NCBI GenBank assembly: GCA_022710935.1
Contig: JAKLFY010000015.1
Location: 40,068 to 104,067, forward strand
Length of the DNA stretch: 64,000 nucleotides
From: Verrucomicrobiota bacterium
Lineage (GTDB): Bacteria; Verrucomicrobiota; Verrucomicrobiia; Limisphaerales; J093
Direction: 5' to 3'
The stretch's first letter is position 1; the number at the start of each line of letters is the position of its first letter. Below are positions 10,853-18,547 of the stretch, piece after piece. The position numbers were made by a program, and so were the translations under genes. The notes below the pieces were generated by a model. It was not told where the DNA came from. It saw nothing but the letters and a program-made list of their open reading frames with translations, and made no database searches.

Positions 10853-10904
10853 GTTGTCTCGAAATGAGATGTCAGATGTCACAAAACGCGGACAACACAA
10901 ATCG
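10853..10904. other. Candidate left transposon end
   Basis: This intergenic segment carries TGTCTCGAAATGAGATGTC followed by a second ATGTC and lies in an imperfect inverted repeat (GTTGTC facing GACAAC, GAGCGA facing TCGCTC). The motifs TGTCTCGA and GAGATGTC also occur in the palindrome at 12373-12501 on the far side of the ATPase gene, so the two may be the ends of one element. That is an inference from motif sharing only. Confidence 0.4.
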
Positions 10905-10949
10905 CTCGCCCTTCCGTCAGGGGGCTCGCGAATGTTATTGAATCCGGCG

Positions 10950-12290
10950 TCAGCCGGCGGCAATCAGCGCGGCATCTTCAACCCCACGCTGTGCCGGTTG
11001 TTTAAGTCGGCCTAATGACTCCACAGGCCGGAAATCTGTTCTGTCGGGCGCTTCAAGGACCGGCTTTTCAGTGTCCATGAAACGGCTTTGCACCGGGCTT
11101 GCAGGCGCCATTCTTCCGCCCTTCCGGGCGGTTCTGCGATTGCTCGAAACGGGTTCATCAAGGGCGTTGGCCAAGGCGCTGTCCGACGGAATGACGCTCT
11201 GTTTCATCGCGTTCGCCACGTCTTCGTCAAGCACGCCGGACCGCCCGGCGCGCGAGGCCAGGTAACGCGCCCGCTTGGCGATGGCGTCGATCGAGGCCAA
11301 ATGCCGGGCCGAACTCTCGGCGTAGGCCGCCAACCCGCGGGCCACTTTGGCCGTGGCCTCCGGCAGCGCGGCTTTCGCCACGGCCAGCAGGTCATCCCAT
11401 TCGAGACGTTCGGGCAGCCGTTCGACGTGCCCTATGCGACCAAGGAATTGCTCCGAACTCCATCCCGTGGCGCGTTCAACGTGCTTTTGCGAGTGGTAGA
11501 ACTGCGGCGTTGTCACCAAGGAAAGAGCAACCTCGAAATTGACGAGTTCAACCAGAAGCCAGTTGACCCGATCCGGCTTTGACGTAGGCCGGTTGCTCTG
11601 TTGCCAGCAATAGTGTGCTTCGTCCAAGACCAAGGCCAGGTCGCCGCCGTGCAGCGTCTGCTCGATCCGCTCTTCAAGCTCCCAGGACTTCGAATTGAGG
11701 TTCACCGGGACGCCCAGAGCCAAAGCAATGGCGCGGAAGAAAGACTTGCGGTCAGTTGTGGGCGGAACCTGGACATACCGGGCCATGCCAGCCTGACGCC
11801 GGACCCACTCTTTGACGGCAAAGGTCTTGCCAGTCCGAGCCGGACCGTCCGCCAGGACCATGCACCGGGCTTGCAGGCCATAATCGAGCGCCTCCCAGAC
11901 GCGCCTTGAGACTTCGGTTTCAACGAAGCGCTGGCTCTTGCGCTCGATCCAGGCGGCGCGCAATTCGCGCAATGAAGGAACCAGGGACGGGAAGAACCGT
12001 GGGCGATAGGATTCAACAGGCCGGGCCGGATCCAGGCAGAGGGTTGCCAAAATCTCCGGCAACTTCTCCAGCTCTTGCTGGCAGGCGTCAAGGAAGTCCC
12101 CTGCATCGTATGCTGGCCGCCGGCGATCCCGGCCCGGTTCACCTCTTGCGCCTCGCCCACCAGGCCGCCGACCAGGCCCCCGCCGCCGGACGGATCCGGC
12201 CCGGACCAGGTCGGGCGGAATGACTGCTCGCAGATTAAGAGTTACTGATTGACCCGGATGGCCGGCAGGCGGCTTGAAAACGCCTTGCAA
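10950..12290 (-). CDS. AAA ATPase of the MuB/TnsC-like transposition type, 5' end probably damaged
   Basis: The reading frame encodes a P-loop ATPase: Walker A GPARTGKT and Walker B LALVLDEAH are plain, followed by a C-terminal helical part (LASRAGRSGVLDEDVANAMK). It resembles the AAA proteins that partner DDE integrases in Mu- and Tn7-like transposons, where they choose target DNA. No in-frame ATG or GTG occurs between the TTG at 12290 and the Walker A motif, and the first 60 residues (arginine- and glycine-rich) do not look like protein, while another frame near 12160 has better starts. So the N terminus is probably truncated or frameshifted; homology seems to begin near 12110. No transposase gene lies next to it. 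It may be a relic. Confidence 0.65.
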   Translation of the reverse strand: MQGVFKPPAGHPGQSVTLNLRAVIPPDLVRAGSVRRRGPGRRPGGRGARGEPGRDRRRPAYDAGDFLDACQQELEKLPEILATLCLDPARPVESYRPRFFPSLVPSLRELRAAWIERKSQRFVETEVSRRVWEALDYGLQARCMVLADGPARTGKTFAVKEWVRRQAGMARYVQVPPTTDRKSFFRAIALALGVPVNLNSKSWELEERIEQTLHGGDLALVLDEAHYCWQQSNRPTSKPDRVNWLLVELVNFEVALSLVTTPQFYHSQKHVERATGWSSEQFLGRIGHVERLPERLEWDDLLAVAKAALPEATAKVARGLAAYAESSARHLASIDAIAKRARYLASRAGRSGVLDEDVANAMKQSVIPSDSALANALDEPVSSNRRTARKGGRMAPASPVQSRFMDTEKPVLEAPDRTDFRPVESLGRLKQPAQRGVEDAALIAAG

Positions 12291-12355
12291 CTGGCTTGCC
12301 GGCGGAGTTCACGCTGCCCTCGCCAGACGTTGCGGCAACCGTTTTTCAGGTTCAC
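12242..12355 (-). CDS. 37-residue ORF with strong ribosome binding site
   Basis: On the minus strand AGGAGG at 12369-12364 is followed, 8 bases later, by GTG 12355 and an open frame of 37 codons ending in TAA. It is one of the best Shine-Dalgarno sequences in the window. The peptide is basic (WRGQRELRRQ) and unrecognised. It sits just inside the palindromic end, upstream of the ATPase, exactly where a transposase gene would start, so it may be the leftover 5' end of one. Expression is uncertain. Confidence 0.3.
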   Translation of the reverse strand: MNLKNGCRNVWRGQRELRRQASCKAFSSRLPAIRVNQ

Positions 12356-12372
12356 ACTTCACACCTCCTTTG

Positions 12373-12501
12373 AGTGTAATCCCATCTGTCTCGATTTTGA
12401 CCCTGAGATGTCCAATCCTTGAAACGCAAGGACTTGCATTTGGACATCTCGACCTCCGAATCGAGACAGGTCCTCCGAATCGAGACAGATGGGATTACAC
12501 T
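12373..12501. mobile_element. 129-bp near-palindromic element with perfect 24-bp inverted ends
   Basis: The outer arms 12373-12396 and 12478-12501 are perfect 24-bp inverted repeats starting AGTGTAATCCC. Inside them are a second inverted pair of 11 bp (GAGATGTCCAA at 12405-12415 facing 12440-12450) and a central hairpin (TCCTTG...CAAGGA, 12416-12432). The right arm also carries a direct repeat of CCTCCGAATCGAGACAG, 19 bases apart. The arms contain TGT...ACA, as in DDE-transposon ends. It could be a MITE, or the right end of the element that carried the ATPase at 10950-12290. Confidence 0.65.
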
Positions 12502-12644
12502 CCCCCTTTCGTGCCACTGGTGGCGAGCCCGCGCAAGCTGTTCAGAATGAAGCTATTCCCACCAGACGCCAGCAACCGTTACCAAACGCCACGTTTTGCC
12601 CTTCGGGACAATTGGCTCTGCCTTGTGCAAAATGGAATGGGGAT

Positions 12645-12731
12645 TGGTGCCGGCGGAGGGGGTCGAACCCACACACTCTTTCGAGTACCAGATTTTGAGT
12701 CTAGCGCGTCTGCCGATTCCGCCACGCCGGC
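12645..12731 (-). tRNA. tRNA-Leu (CAA)
   Basis: The minus strand folds as an 87-nt class II tRNA with encoded CCA. The 7-bp acceptor GCCGGCG/CGCCGGC is perfect. The anticodon arm CTAGA-CTCAAAA-TCTGG gives anticodon CAA (leucine UUG), followed by a long variable arm and the T-loop TTCGACC. Confidence 0.95.
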
Positions 12732-12814
12732 TACCATTGATTACCAACGCTTTGCAAACGTGTCCCGCACCTTGGTTCCTTGCTCTACACGCCCATTTCG
12801 CGTCTCGCATCTCA

Positions 12815-13137
12815 AGGTGCCGGACCTTCTGCAGTACGTCGGCAGCGGGAGTTATTATGCCCGCATCAAACTCCACGGCAAGACCATTCGCCGGAGCCTT
12901 GAAGTGCACAAATGCCAGGGAGCACTCACACGAGCGTGTGCGAAGCTCGGCATTGCTCGCATCACCCACCACGACCTGCGCCACCTTTTTGCCACTCGGT
13001 GTATCGAATCTGGCGTGGACATTCCAACGGTCGCGCGCTGGCTGGGGCACAAGGACGGCGGCGCGCTCGCGATGAAGGTCTATGGCCACCTCCGCAACCA
13101 GCACAGCCAGGAGATGGCGAAGAAGGTGAAGTTCTGA
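12815..13137 (+). pseudogene. Tyrosine integrase remnant with large internal deletion
   Basis: The frame reads an arm-type DNA-binding start (VGSGSYYARIKLHGKTIRR) and jumps straight into the C-terminal catalytic part (HHDLRHLFATRCIE, ARWLGHKDGGALAMKVYGHL) ending at the stop. The H-x-x-R box, the second His and the Tyr of phage-type integrases are present. The core-binding domain and the first catalytic Arg, some 200 or more residues, are missing, although the frame stays open across the join near 12907. It lies beside the 5' end of tRNA-Leu. The open frame extends upstream through the tRNA and the palindrome, but that part is not protein coding. Confidence 0.8.
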
Positions 13138-14182
13138 GGTAGAGCCACGATCTCCGGAATCGTTGCTCGTGGTTTCGCCCTATTGGCCACCGGACGGACT
13201 GGAAGGGACAATACCCCGTTTCGCACGGACTTGATCGCCGCGGGGCCTCGGACCCAACTGCACTCTGATTGACCCACGACCCGCTACCGGGTGACAAAAC
13301 ACGGTGACAACGAGCCGCCGGGAACAAGGTGTTGATCATGTTCGTGGCTCTGCTTTGCCCGACGCTACACGACTCGGAGATGCGACTGGCGTCCATGCCA
13401 GCCGGAATGTCCATCCAACAGTCACTGTCTGACCCGGATGATCAGGCGCGGGCCGCAGCCGGCTCGGGGGTGTGCTTCAAATCCCGGCTTGCCTTGCCCC
13501 CCGAGCCGGCTGCCCCACCGGCCCGCGCGGGTTTTGACCACCATCTCCTTGGCGCCGTGGGGTATCGTTTTTCATCGGGTTTCCCCTGGTTTGGGCCAGG
13601 CCACCGGAGCTGGAGTTGCGCTACCCCGGCAGTGTGATTGCGCTTCAGCGTCTCCAAGTGCCTGTAATCACATTGCGCGTGAACTCCTGCTGAGCCGCGT
13701 CCAGCCAGTTTGCGGCTCACAGTCTTGAACGCAAACCGGGTGCCGGTTCCAACAATTCCCTCCCGTTGTAGTGGATGACTGATCGGGGTAACGCGAAACT
13801 CCGGCGTGACAAACGCGAGAATCCGAATCCGCGAGGATTTTCCCAACGAACCACTCTGCCCGCACTGCGGGAAGGAAATCCGGGAGATGGGTGAACTGCT
13901 TCACGGCATCCACCCTCGCCCGATACGTCTTGTCCACCTGTCACACCACCTGCGCAAGTCGCATCCCTAATGGCGAAAACGCGTGTCAAGTGCAGCACGC
14001 CCGCCCGCGACAACGCCCGAGATCCAGCGAATCGGGTTGCGTTCGAGTTGGCTCCGCTCCCCAAACCAGCTCGCCAAAGCGCAGCCTTCAGGATAGCCAC
14101 AGATCGCCGCGAGTTCAGTTCGTTTCGGCGCATTGTGCTTGTACGAAACTCCCGGTGTGTCCAGATTGTTGTCCAAGAAGCC
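13138..14182. other. Region without a recognised gene
   Basis: About 1 kb of decayed-looking sequence between the integrase remnant and the next gene. Several short frames are open on both strands but show no family features, apart from the small ORF listed at 13806-13970. Confidence 0.5.
13806..13970 (+). CDS. Short ORF with CxxC motif
   Basis: A 54-codon frame from GTG 13806 to TAA 13970 encodes a basic peptide containing LCPHCGKEI, a zinc-ribbon-like knuckle, and a His-rich tail (HLSHHLRKSHP). The residue composition looks protein-like, unlike the surrounding frames. A stop codon lies 30 bases upstream in frame, so the gene may be a 3' fragment of something longer. I do not recognise the family. 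Confidence 0.3.
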   Translation: MTNARIRIREDFPNEPLCPHCGKEIREMGELLHGIHPRPIRLVHLSHHLRKSHP

Positions 14183-14818
14183 ATGCGAATTCCTCCCCTT
14201 CGACAGCGAAGGCAATGGGCCCTTTGGGGCGTAGTCCCTGTCGTTGTTTGCTTGTCGCGCCTGCATGCGACTGGTCCGGCTGGGGCCAGTCCAGAACAGG
14301 TGCAAGCGAGGGCGATCTACCTTCCGCTTTACGCGGCGGATCAAACGACGCTGGCGGCGGTGGTTCGCGTGGCAGTCGCTCGCAAGGACTATCAGCGCCG
14401 TGGCTTTTACCGCATCGGCTTGTTGCCGGTGCTGGTGCTTGAGGATGTTACAATTGAAGTTAGCCGGGAGAGGGAGTTCCAGCAGGTCCTCGTTCTCTTC
14501 GAGGAGCAGCTTCGCAGGCTGGGTCGCGGCCAGACGATCGAATTGAGGCGAACCGTTTTCAGGTTTTTGGACGAAGCGCAACCTCGCCTCCGTGCAGACA
14601 GTGGACGCCTTCAGCCCGACGGCCAATGGCGACTCCAAGGCAACGTTCAGTTCACGGCGGGGAAAGAGTGTATCCGGGCCGTGCGCGCGTGGCTGACCCC
14701 TGTGGGACCCGAGGCGGGTTTGCTGCGGCTGCAAACGGCGGAGGGCGTGCAGGTCGAGAACCTGTTTTCCTGCCAGTGCCGCACCACCAACCATCTATCG
14801 GTCGAGGGAACCCCATGA
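14183..14818 (+). CDS. Secreted protein of unknown function
   Basis: A 211-residue protein. ATG 14183 is followed by a basic stretch and hydrophobic core (MRIPPLRQRRQWALWGVV, then VVVCLSRLHA), a plausible signal peptide with the mature protein starting near ATGPAGASPE. The remainder is mixed alpha/beta (YQRRGFYRIGLLPVLVLEDV). No family was recognised. The stop overlaps the next start in an ATGA tetranucleotide (14815-14818), so the two genes were translationally coupled. The second gene is broken by the transposase remnant, so this one may have lost its partner. Confidence 0.6.
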   Translation: MRIPPLRQRRQWALWGVVPVVVCLSRLHATGPAGASPEQVQARAIYLPLYAADQTTLAAVVRVAVARKDYQRRGFYRIGLLPVLVLEDVTIEVSREREFQQVLVLFEEQLRRLGRGQTIELRRTVFRFLDEAQPRLRADSGRLQPDGQWRLQGNVQFTAGKECIRAVRAWLTPVGPEAGLLRLQTAEGVQVENLFSCQCRTTNHLSVEGTP

Positions 14819-14928
14819 AGACCTTAGTCCGTGCTGCAGTGCTGTACTCAACCCTGGGCCTTGCGGTCAATGCCCAGAGCATTCCCGAACTGGTCGCTCA
14901 GGGCCGTGGTCTCCTGTCCGGCACCCGT
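14815..14928 (+). pseudogene. 5' fragment of a secreted-protein gene, cut off by IS sequence
   Basis: ATG 14815 overlaps the preceding stop. The first 30 residues are a textbook signal peptide (MKTLVRAAVLYSTLGLAVNA, then QSIPELVAQGRG). After about residue 37 the frame runs antisense through the transposase gene, so the real gene ends there. The mature protein is unknown. Confidence 0.6.
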
Positions 14929-15873
14929 TCCCACCAGATAGGTCGCCTTGCGCTGACGCAAGAACTCCAGGTTCTCTTCGCTGACGATCCCCCGATCCAT
15001 CACCCAGATGCGCTGGGCCTGCCCGTATTTGTCCTCCATGAGCTTGACGATCTCTTCGAGGGTGGTCACGTCATTGCGATTGCCCGCGAAGACCTCGTAG
15101 GCTATGGGCAGACCCTCGGGCGTGACCACCAAGCCGATGCACACCTGTTTGCAGTCCGGCCGCGAATCCCGGCTGTAGCCCCGGGCCGCCTTCTTGTTGC
15201 GCTGGGCCAATCCTTCGAAGTAGGTGCTGGTCACGTCGTAGAGCAGAAACTCGAACCCAACGCCGAACCAATCCCGATACTTCTCCAGCAGGTGTTGGCA
15301 GATCGCATCCTTGTGCGGCAAAAGCGCGTCCAGAGCCCGGTAGAGCCGGGCATCGTTGATCTGCGCCAGCGAAACGGCCAACAAATCCTCCAGGGCGCTG
15401 TCCGCGTACCAGGTCTCGGCGATCGACAACTCGCTCTCCTGGGCGCAGAACCGACCCAGGGTCAAGATGCAGCCCATCAAATCCCACCCCACCTCCTCCT
15501 GCCCGGGGGGCATCAAGCCCCGCAACAAGGTGTGCAAGCCCAACCGTCGCCACAGCGCCAGGCCCAGGTACACCCGGCCAAACTGGCGCATCCGTTCCAC
15601 CCGTACCCCGTTGAGGTCGACCTGGCGCCAGAGCGGTCGCGGGGTTGGCGGTGGCCGCTGGCCCAACTCCAACTGGGTCTCAGGCACCTTCCCCTCCAGC
15701 ATCGCGTCCAGATCGTGCCACCCCCGCCCGGCTTGGACCGTCGACTCATCGAGTTTGCCCAGGTGAGCCACGATCTCCTGCCGTGGCCCCTTGCCCGTGC
15801 GCACGGTCTTGACCAGTGTCCAGTAATCGTAGGCGGCCGCGCCGGCTTGCTTGCGGTGGCGTCGCAGAAACAT
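14848..15873 (-). pseudogene. IS1634-type transposase, C-terminally truncated
   Basis: The frame gives the N-terminal two thirds of a DDE transposase of the IS4/IS1634 group. The opening YDYWTLVKTVRTGKGPRQ is characteristic, the first catalytic Asp is in FLLYDVTSTYFEG and the second in IWVMDRGIVSEE. The match stops after ATYLVGT (about 14930), and the last 25 codons read through the disrupted secreted gene. Family members are usually 550-600 residues, so the third acidic residue and the C terminus are gone. It cannot be active on its own. No clean terminal inverted repeat was seen at either side. Confidence 0.85.
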
Positions 15874-16069
15874 GCCGGGAGATTACTCCGGCAAACCCGC
15901 GCCCAGGAAGGGGCTCTTCTGCACTACACGCACTGTCGGGGGTTGCCAGACTCTCCTATCAACCACTTACAGAGAATCCGGCCCCCCAAACACCCAAAAA
16001 ACCCAAAACCGGCCTGAGGGTTGACGAACTCGGGTTAACGGGCGGCCGCTCCGGCCGGGAACTGGCGTG

Positions 16070-16777
16070 TCAGAGTCTCTTCAACTGCTCGAACCGGGCG
16101 ATGCGCGCCTGGATGTCGCGCACGATGCCACGAAGTTCCTGCAGGTCGCTCTCGATGAGGTGAGACTGCAAGCGTTGGAACAACGGTTCAACATCGCACC
16201 GGTAGCGCTGAACGAGGCTAGTGATGTCTGCCTCGCAAACGGTCACGCGGTCAATCTGGCCCTGCCGATAAAGGGACGGCAGCGCGTAGAGTTTCAGCAG
16301 CACCAGGCCCCCCGGCGTCGCGGTCGGAACGTCCAGTTCGGCAAAACGATGCGCGGCGCCAAAGCACTGCTGGACCTCGGCGAACAGGGCGTTGGCGGTC
16401 AACAACACGTCCACGCGCACGCTGCGGAAACGGGCTTTGATGAAGAACCCGTTTTGCTCGTCGAGCGTGAAATCGGGGAGTTGCTTGAGCGAGGGCAGCG
16501 ACATCAGGAGGTCAATGTCCTCGGTGTTTCGACCTTCGACGTAGCGCAGCATGGCAATGCCCCCGACAAGCAGGTACGGAATCTGTCGTTGTCTCAGGAG
16601 CGTGAACAGTTCGAGCACGTCGCCGTCGGTGGGAGGAACGCTCTGGGGCTGGCTTGATTTGGCCTCCTGATCCGGAAGGGACGCTCCTCCCCAAGCGTCC
16701 GGTCCAAACAGTACGGCGTTGCGGACGATTTCCGCAATCCGCCGGAGACTCGCGCCTGGAGCAAGCGTCACGTTCAT
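16070..16777 (-). CDS. Nucleotidyltransferase-fold protein (AbiEii/MNT-like)
   Basis: A 235-residue protein from ATG 16777. The motif LLVGGIAMLRYVEGRNTEDIDLLM near residues 65-90 (split: LLVGGIAMLRY and GRNTEDIDLLM) is the GG...D-x-D signature of minimal nucleotidyltransferases found in antitoxin/toxin and abortive-infection proteins. The C-terminal half is helical (LVLLKLYALPSLYRQGQIDR), as in AbiEii-type proteins, where a Lys in such a helix contributes to activity. No HEPN or AbiEi partner is seen beside it, so it is an orphan. It sits among mobile debris, which fits a defence or toxin-antitoxin remnant; that role is an inference. Confidence 0.75.
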   Translation of the reverse strand: MNVTLAPGASLRRIAEIVRNAVLFGPDAWGGASLPDQEAKSSQPQSVPPTDGDVLELFTLLRQRQIPYLLVGGIAMLRYVEGRNTEDIDLLMSLPSLKQLPDFTLDEQNGFFIKARFRSVRVDVLLTANALFAEVQQCFGAAHRFAELDVPTATPGGLVLLKLYALPSLYRQGQIDRVTVCEADITSLVQRYRCDVEPLFQRLQSHLIESDLQELRGIVRDIQARIARFEQLKRL

Positions 16778-16900
16778 AGGAACCGGGCGAATTCTCGCAT
16801 ACTTCGGAAGACAAAGGAACGGCGAAGTTTTGGCCCAAGGTGGGCTTGGGTGTGAACGGCGGTCGAAGGGCATGGGACAACTTCAGGTCCTGATGCCATC

Positions 16901-16975
16901 CATGAGTATCACAAGCATGGCCACCTGGAGAAGGTATATGAGAACGCCCTCGCACACCTCTGCACCGTCGGGGTG
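16901..16975 (+). pseudogene. Fragment of a GxxExxxY-family gene
   Basis: A 25-codon stretch reads HEYHKHGHLEKVYENAL, matching the conserved LEKVYENAL core of GxxExxxY proteins. Flanking sequence does not continue the family, so only this scrap survives. Confidence 0.4.
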
Positions 16976-17423
16976 TAGTGCAATCCCCCCCAATCTGCGC
17001 AGCTCGCGACGAATCTCAGAGGGCCGATCCCGCCGCGTTTCCGCTTGAAACACCCCACCCGCACGAACACACTCCCACCATACGAAAAGGCAAATGCCTA
17101 TTCCACGCCTTGACCATTGACCGGGCAACGCGGATTCGCGGTCCGATGAAGCGCATTGTCTCGTGCACGTGGCATCCCGAGGCCATCCCACGGCCCAAGC
17201 AATTCGATCAAGGGACTCGATGAAGACACGCCCTGCTGCCGCCCGAACGCCAGGCATCGGTCGCACGGATCAGGATGCCAAAGGAAACCGGCGGTTGTCT
17301 CCTCGACATGGCCGAAGCCGGGGAACTGACGGGGCGGACCTCCACTCGGAGCGCCGGCCTGGTGCTGCGTTGCATGACTTACGGAGCCCTGGTCCCGGAA
17401 CGTTGGCCCACACACTCTGACGC
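16976..17423. other. Region without a recognised gene
   Basis: About 450 bases in which no frame on either strand shows family features. It separates the GxxExxxY scrap from the acyltransferase gene. Confidence 0.45.
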
Positions 17424-17939
17424 ATGAGAGAACTGATCTTCTTGACGCTCGCGAACCATCTTCCGCGCATGAAGTTGTGCGATCGGATCCGCTTCGTCTT
17501 CTATCGCCTGGCGGGCGTGAAGATCAAAGGCCGATGCACCATCTGGGGACCGCTCACAATCCGGCCCATTGGCGGGGCCCGGAACATCGAAATCGGCGCC
17601 GGCACCTTCATGAACACCGAGACCCGATTCGGCGTGCCCAAGGACAAGGTCATCATTGGGGAGCGGGTCCAGGTTGGCCCGCGCGTCATGTTCGAGACTG
17701 TGAATCACGGCCTGACGTACGTCCCGGGAAAAGGCCGGGGCGGAGGCACCAAAACCATCGTGATCGAAGATGAGGTCTGGATCGGCGCGGGCGTCATCGT
17801 CACTCAGGGTGTCACCATCGGACGCGGCGCAGTCGTCGCCGCCGGCGCGGTTGTCACCCAGGATGTCGCACCCCGCACGATTGTCGGCGGCGTTCCCGCC
17901 AAACTGATTCGGCCGATTGAAGACGGCACAAACGCCTAG
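17424..17939 (+). CDS. Hexapeptide-repeat acyltransferase
   Basis: A 171-residue left-handed beta-helix O-acetyltransferase. After a short N-terminal helix the hexapeptide pattern is regular ([58 protein letters not shown]). The active-site His typical of the maltose/galactoside acetyltransferase branch is in VNHGLTY near residue 94, and the end GGVPAKLIR is the usual acetyl-CoA-side loop. It would transfer an acetyl group to a sugar or polysaccharide precursor in the cytoplasm. The gene stands alone on the plus strand, followed by a family A repeat. Confidence 0.9.
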   Translation: MRELIFLTLANHLPRMKLCDRIRFVFYRLAGVKIKGRCTIWGPLTIRPIGGARNIEIGAGTFMNTETRFGVPKDKVIIGERVQVGPRVMFETVNHGLTYVPGKGRGGGTKTIVIEDEVWIGAGVIVTQGVTIGRGAVVAAGAVVTQDVAPRTIVGGVPAKLIRPIEDGTNA

Positions 17940-17980
17940 CCCGGTCATTTCACACGCTTCGCGAGGAACCATAACCGGGC

Positions 17981-18049
17981 TAGCAGTTCTCTCGCGAAGT
18001 CTGACCGCCGTGTGCACCGACGGGGTGTGAAACATGCGGGTTAGCCCGG
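17981..18049 (+). repeat. Dispersed repeat family A, copy 1
   Basis: A 69-bp unit beginning TAGCAGTTCTCTCGCGAAG and ending GGTTAGCCCGG. It matches the reverse complement of 39454-39522 with only about three differences, and resembles 53643-53702. Confidence 0.8.
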
Positions 18050-18153
18050 CTACTTCGGAGGCATCACCGAGATGCACTCCATCGCCACCCGCACCCGCAG
18101 TCGCGGGAGCGTCCTCTCCCATTGGATAGAAGACGGAGCTGAATGGCAGCCCG

Positions 18154-18445
18154 TCAGGGAACCGTGTGGGTGCTGTCTTTGTCCTGTGAGGACAGGAAGG
18201 ACCGGATCTCGCGCTCCGTCTCATTCGGTCTGTCGTTCCGGATGACGTGTCCGGCGCCGTCGATGTGGACCGGCCTCCCATTGGGCAGAAGCGCGGCGAT
18301 TTCGATGTGCTTCTTGCGGCTGTCGGGATCCGCGTCAGCCTTGAGCACCAAGGTCGGAACCCGCAACCTCGGATAGATCACGCCCGCGTCGCCAAAGCCG
18401 TCACCGTCGAGGATGCAGGTTCGAACGAGCCCGAAGTGTGCTGGG
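18154..18445 (-). pseudogene. C-terminal fragment of an alpha/beta-hydrolase gene
   Basis: The minus strand reads RLRVPTLVLKADADPDS, then IDGAGHVIRNDRPNETEREIRSFL. This is the last third of an alpha/beta hydrolase: the strand before the acidic residue, and the GAGH loop carrying the catalytic His. The frame can be followed back to about 18445 (LVRTCILDGDGFGDAG), but the nucleophile region is absent. Confidence 0.65.
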
Positions 18446-18547
18446 GGGCAGGGCTATTGAACCGCTGCGCTGAGGTTCTTATCAATTGACAGAGCATCGG
18501 CAGATTCGTCAGGCTTCGACCCGATCACGGTGTCAATCCTCAACGCC

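Noticed and set aside
12274..13137. Single 287-codon gene across the palindrome, tRNA and integrase remnant
   Set aside because: The first two thirds are a palindrome and the complement of a tRNA; only the last 107 codons look like protein.
14626..16017. 463-codon plus-strand gene
   Set aside because: Only the signal peptide part at 14815-14928 is gene-like; the rest is antisense to the transposase.
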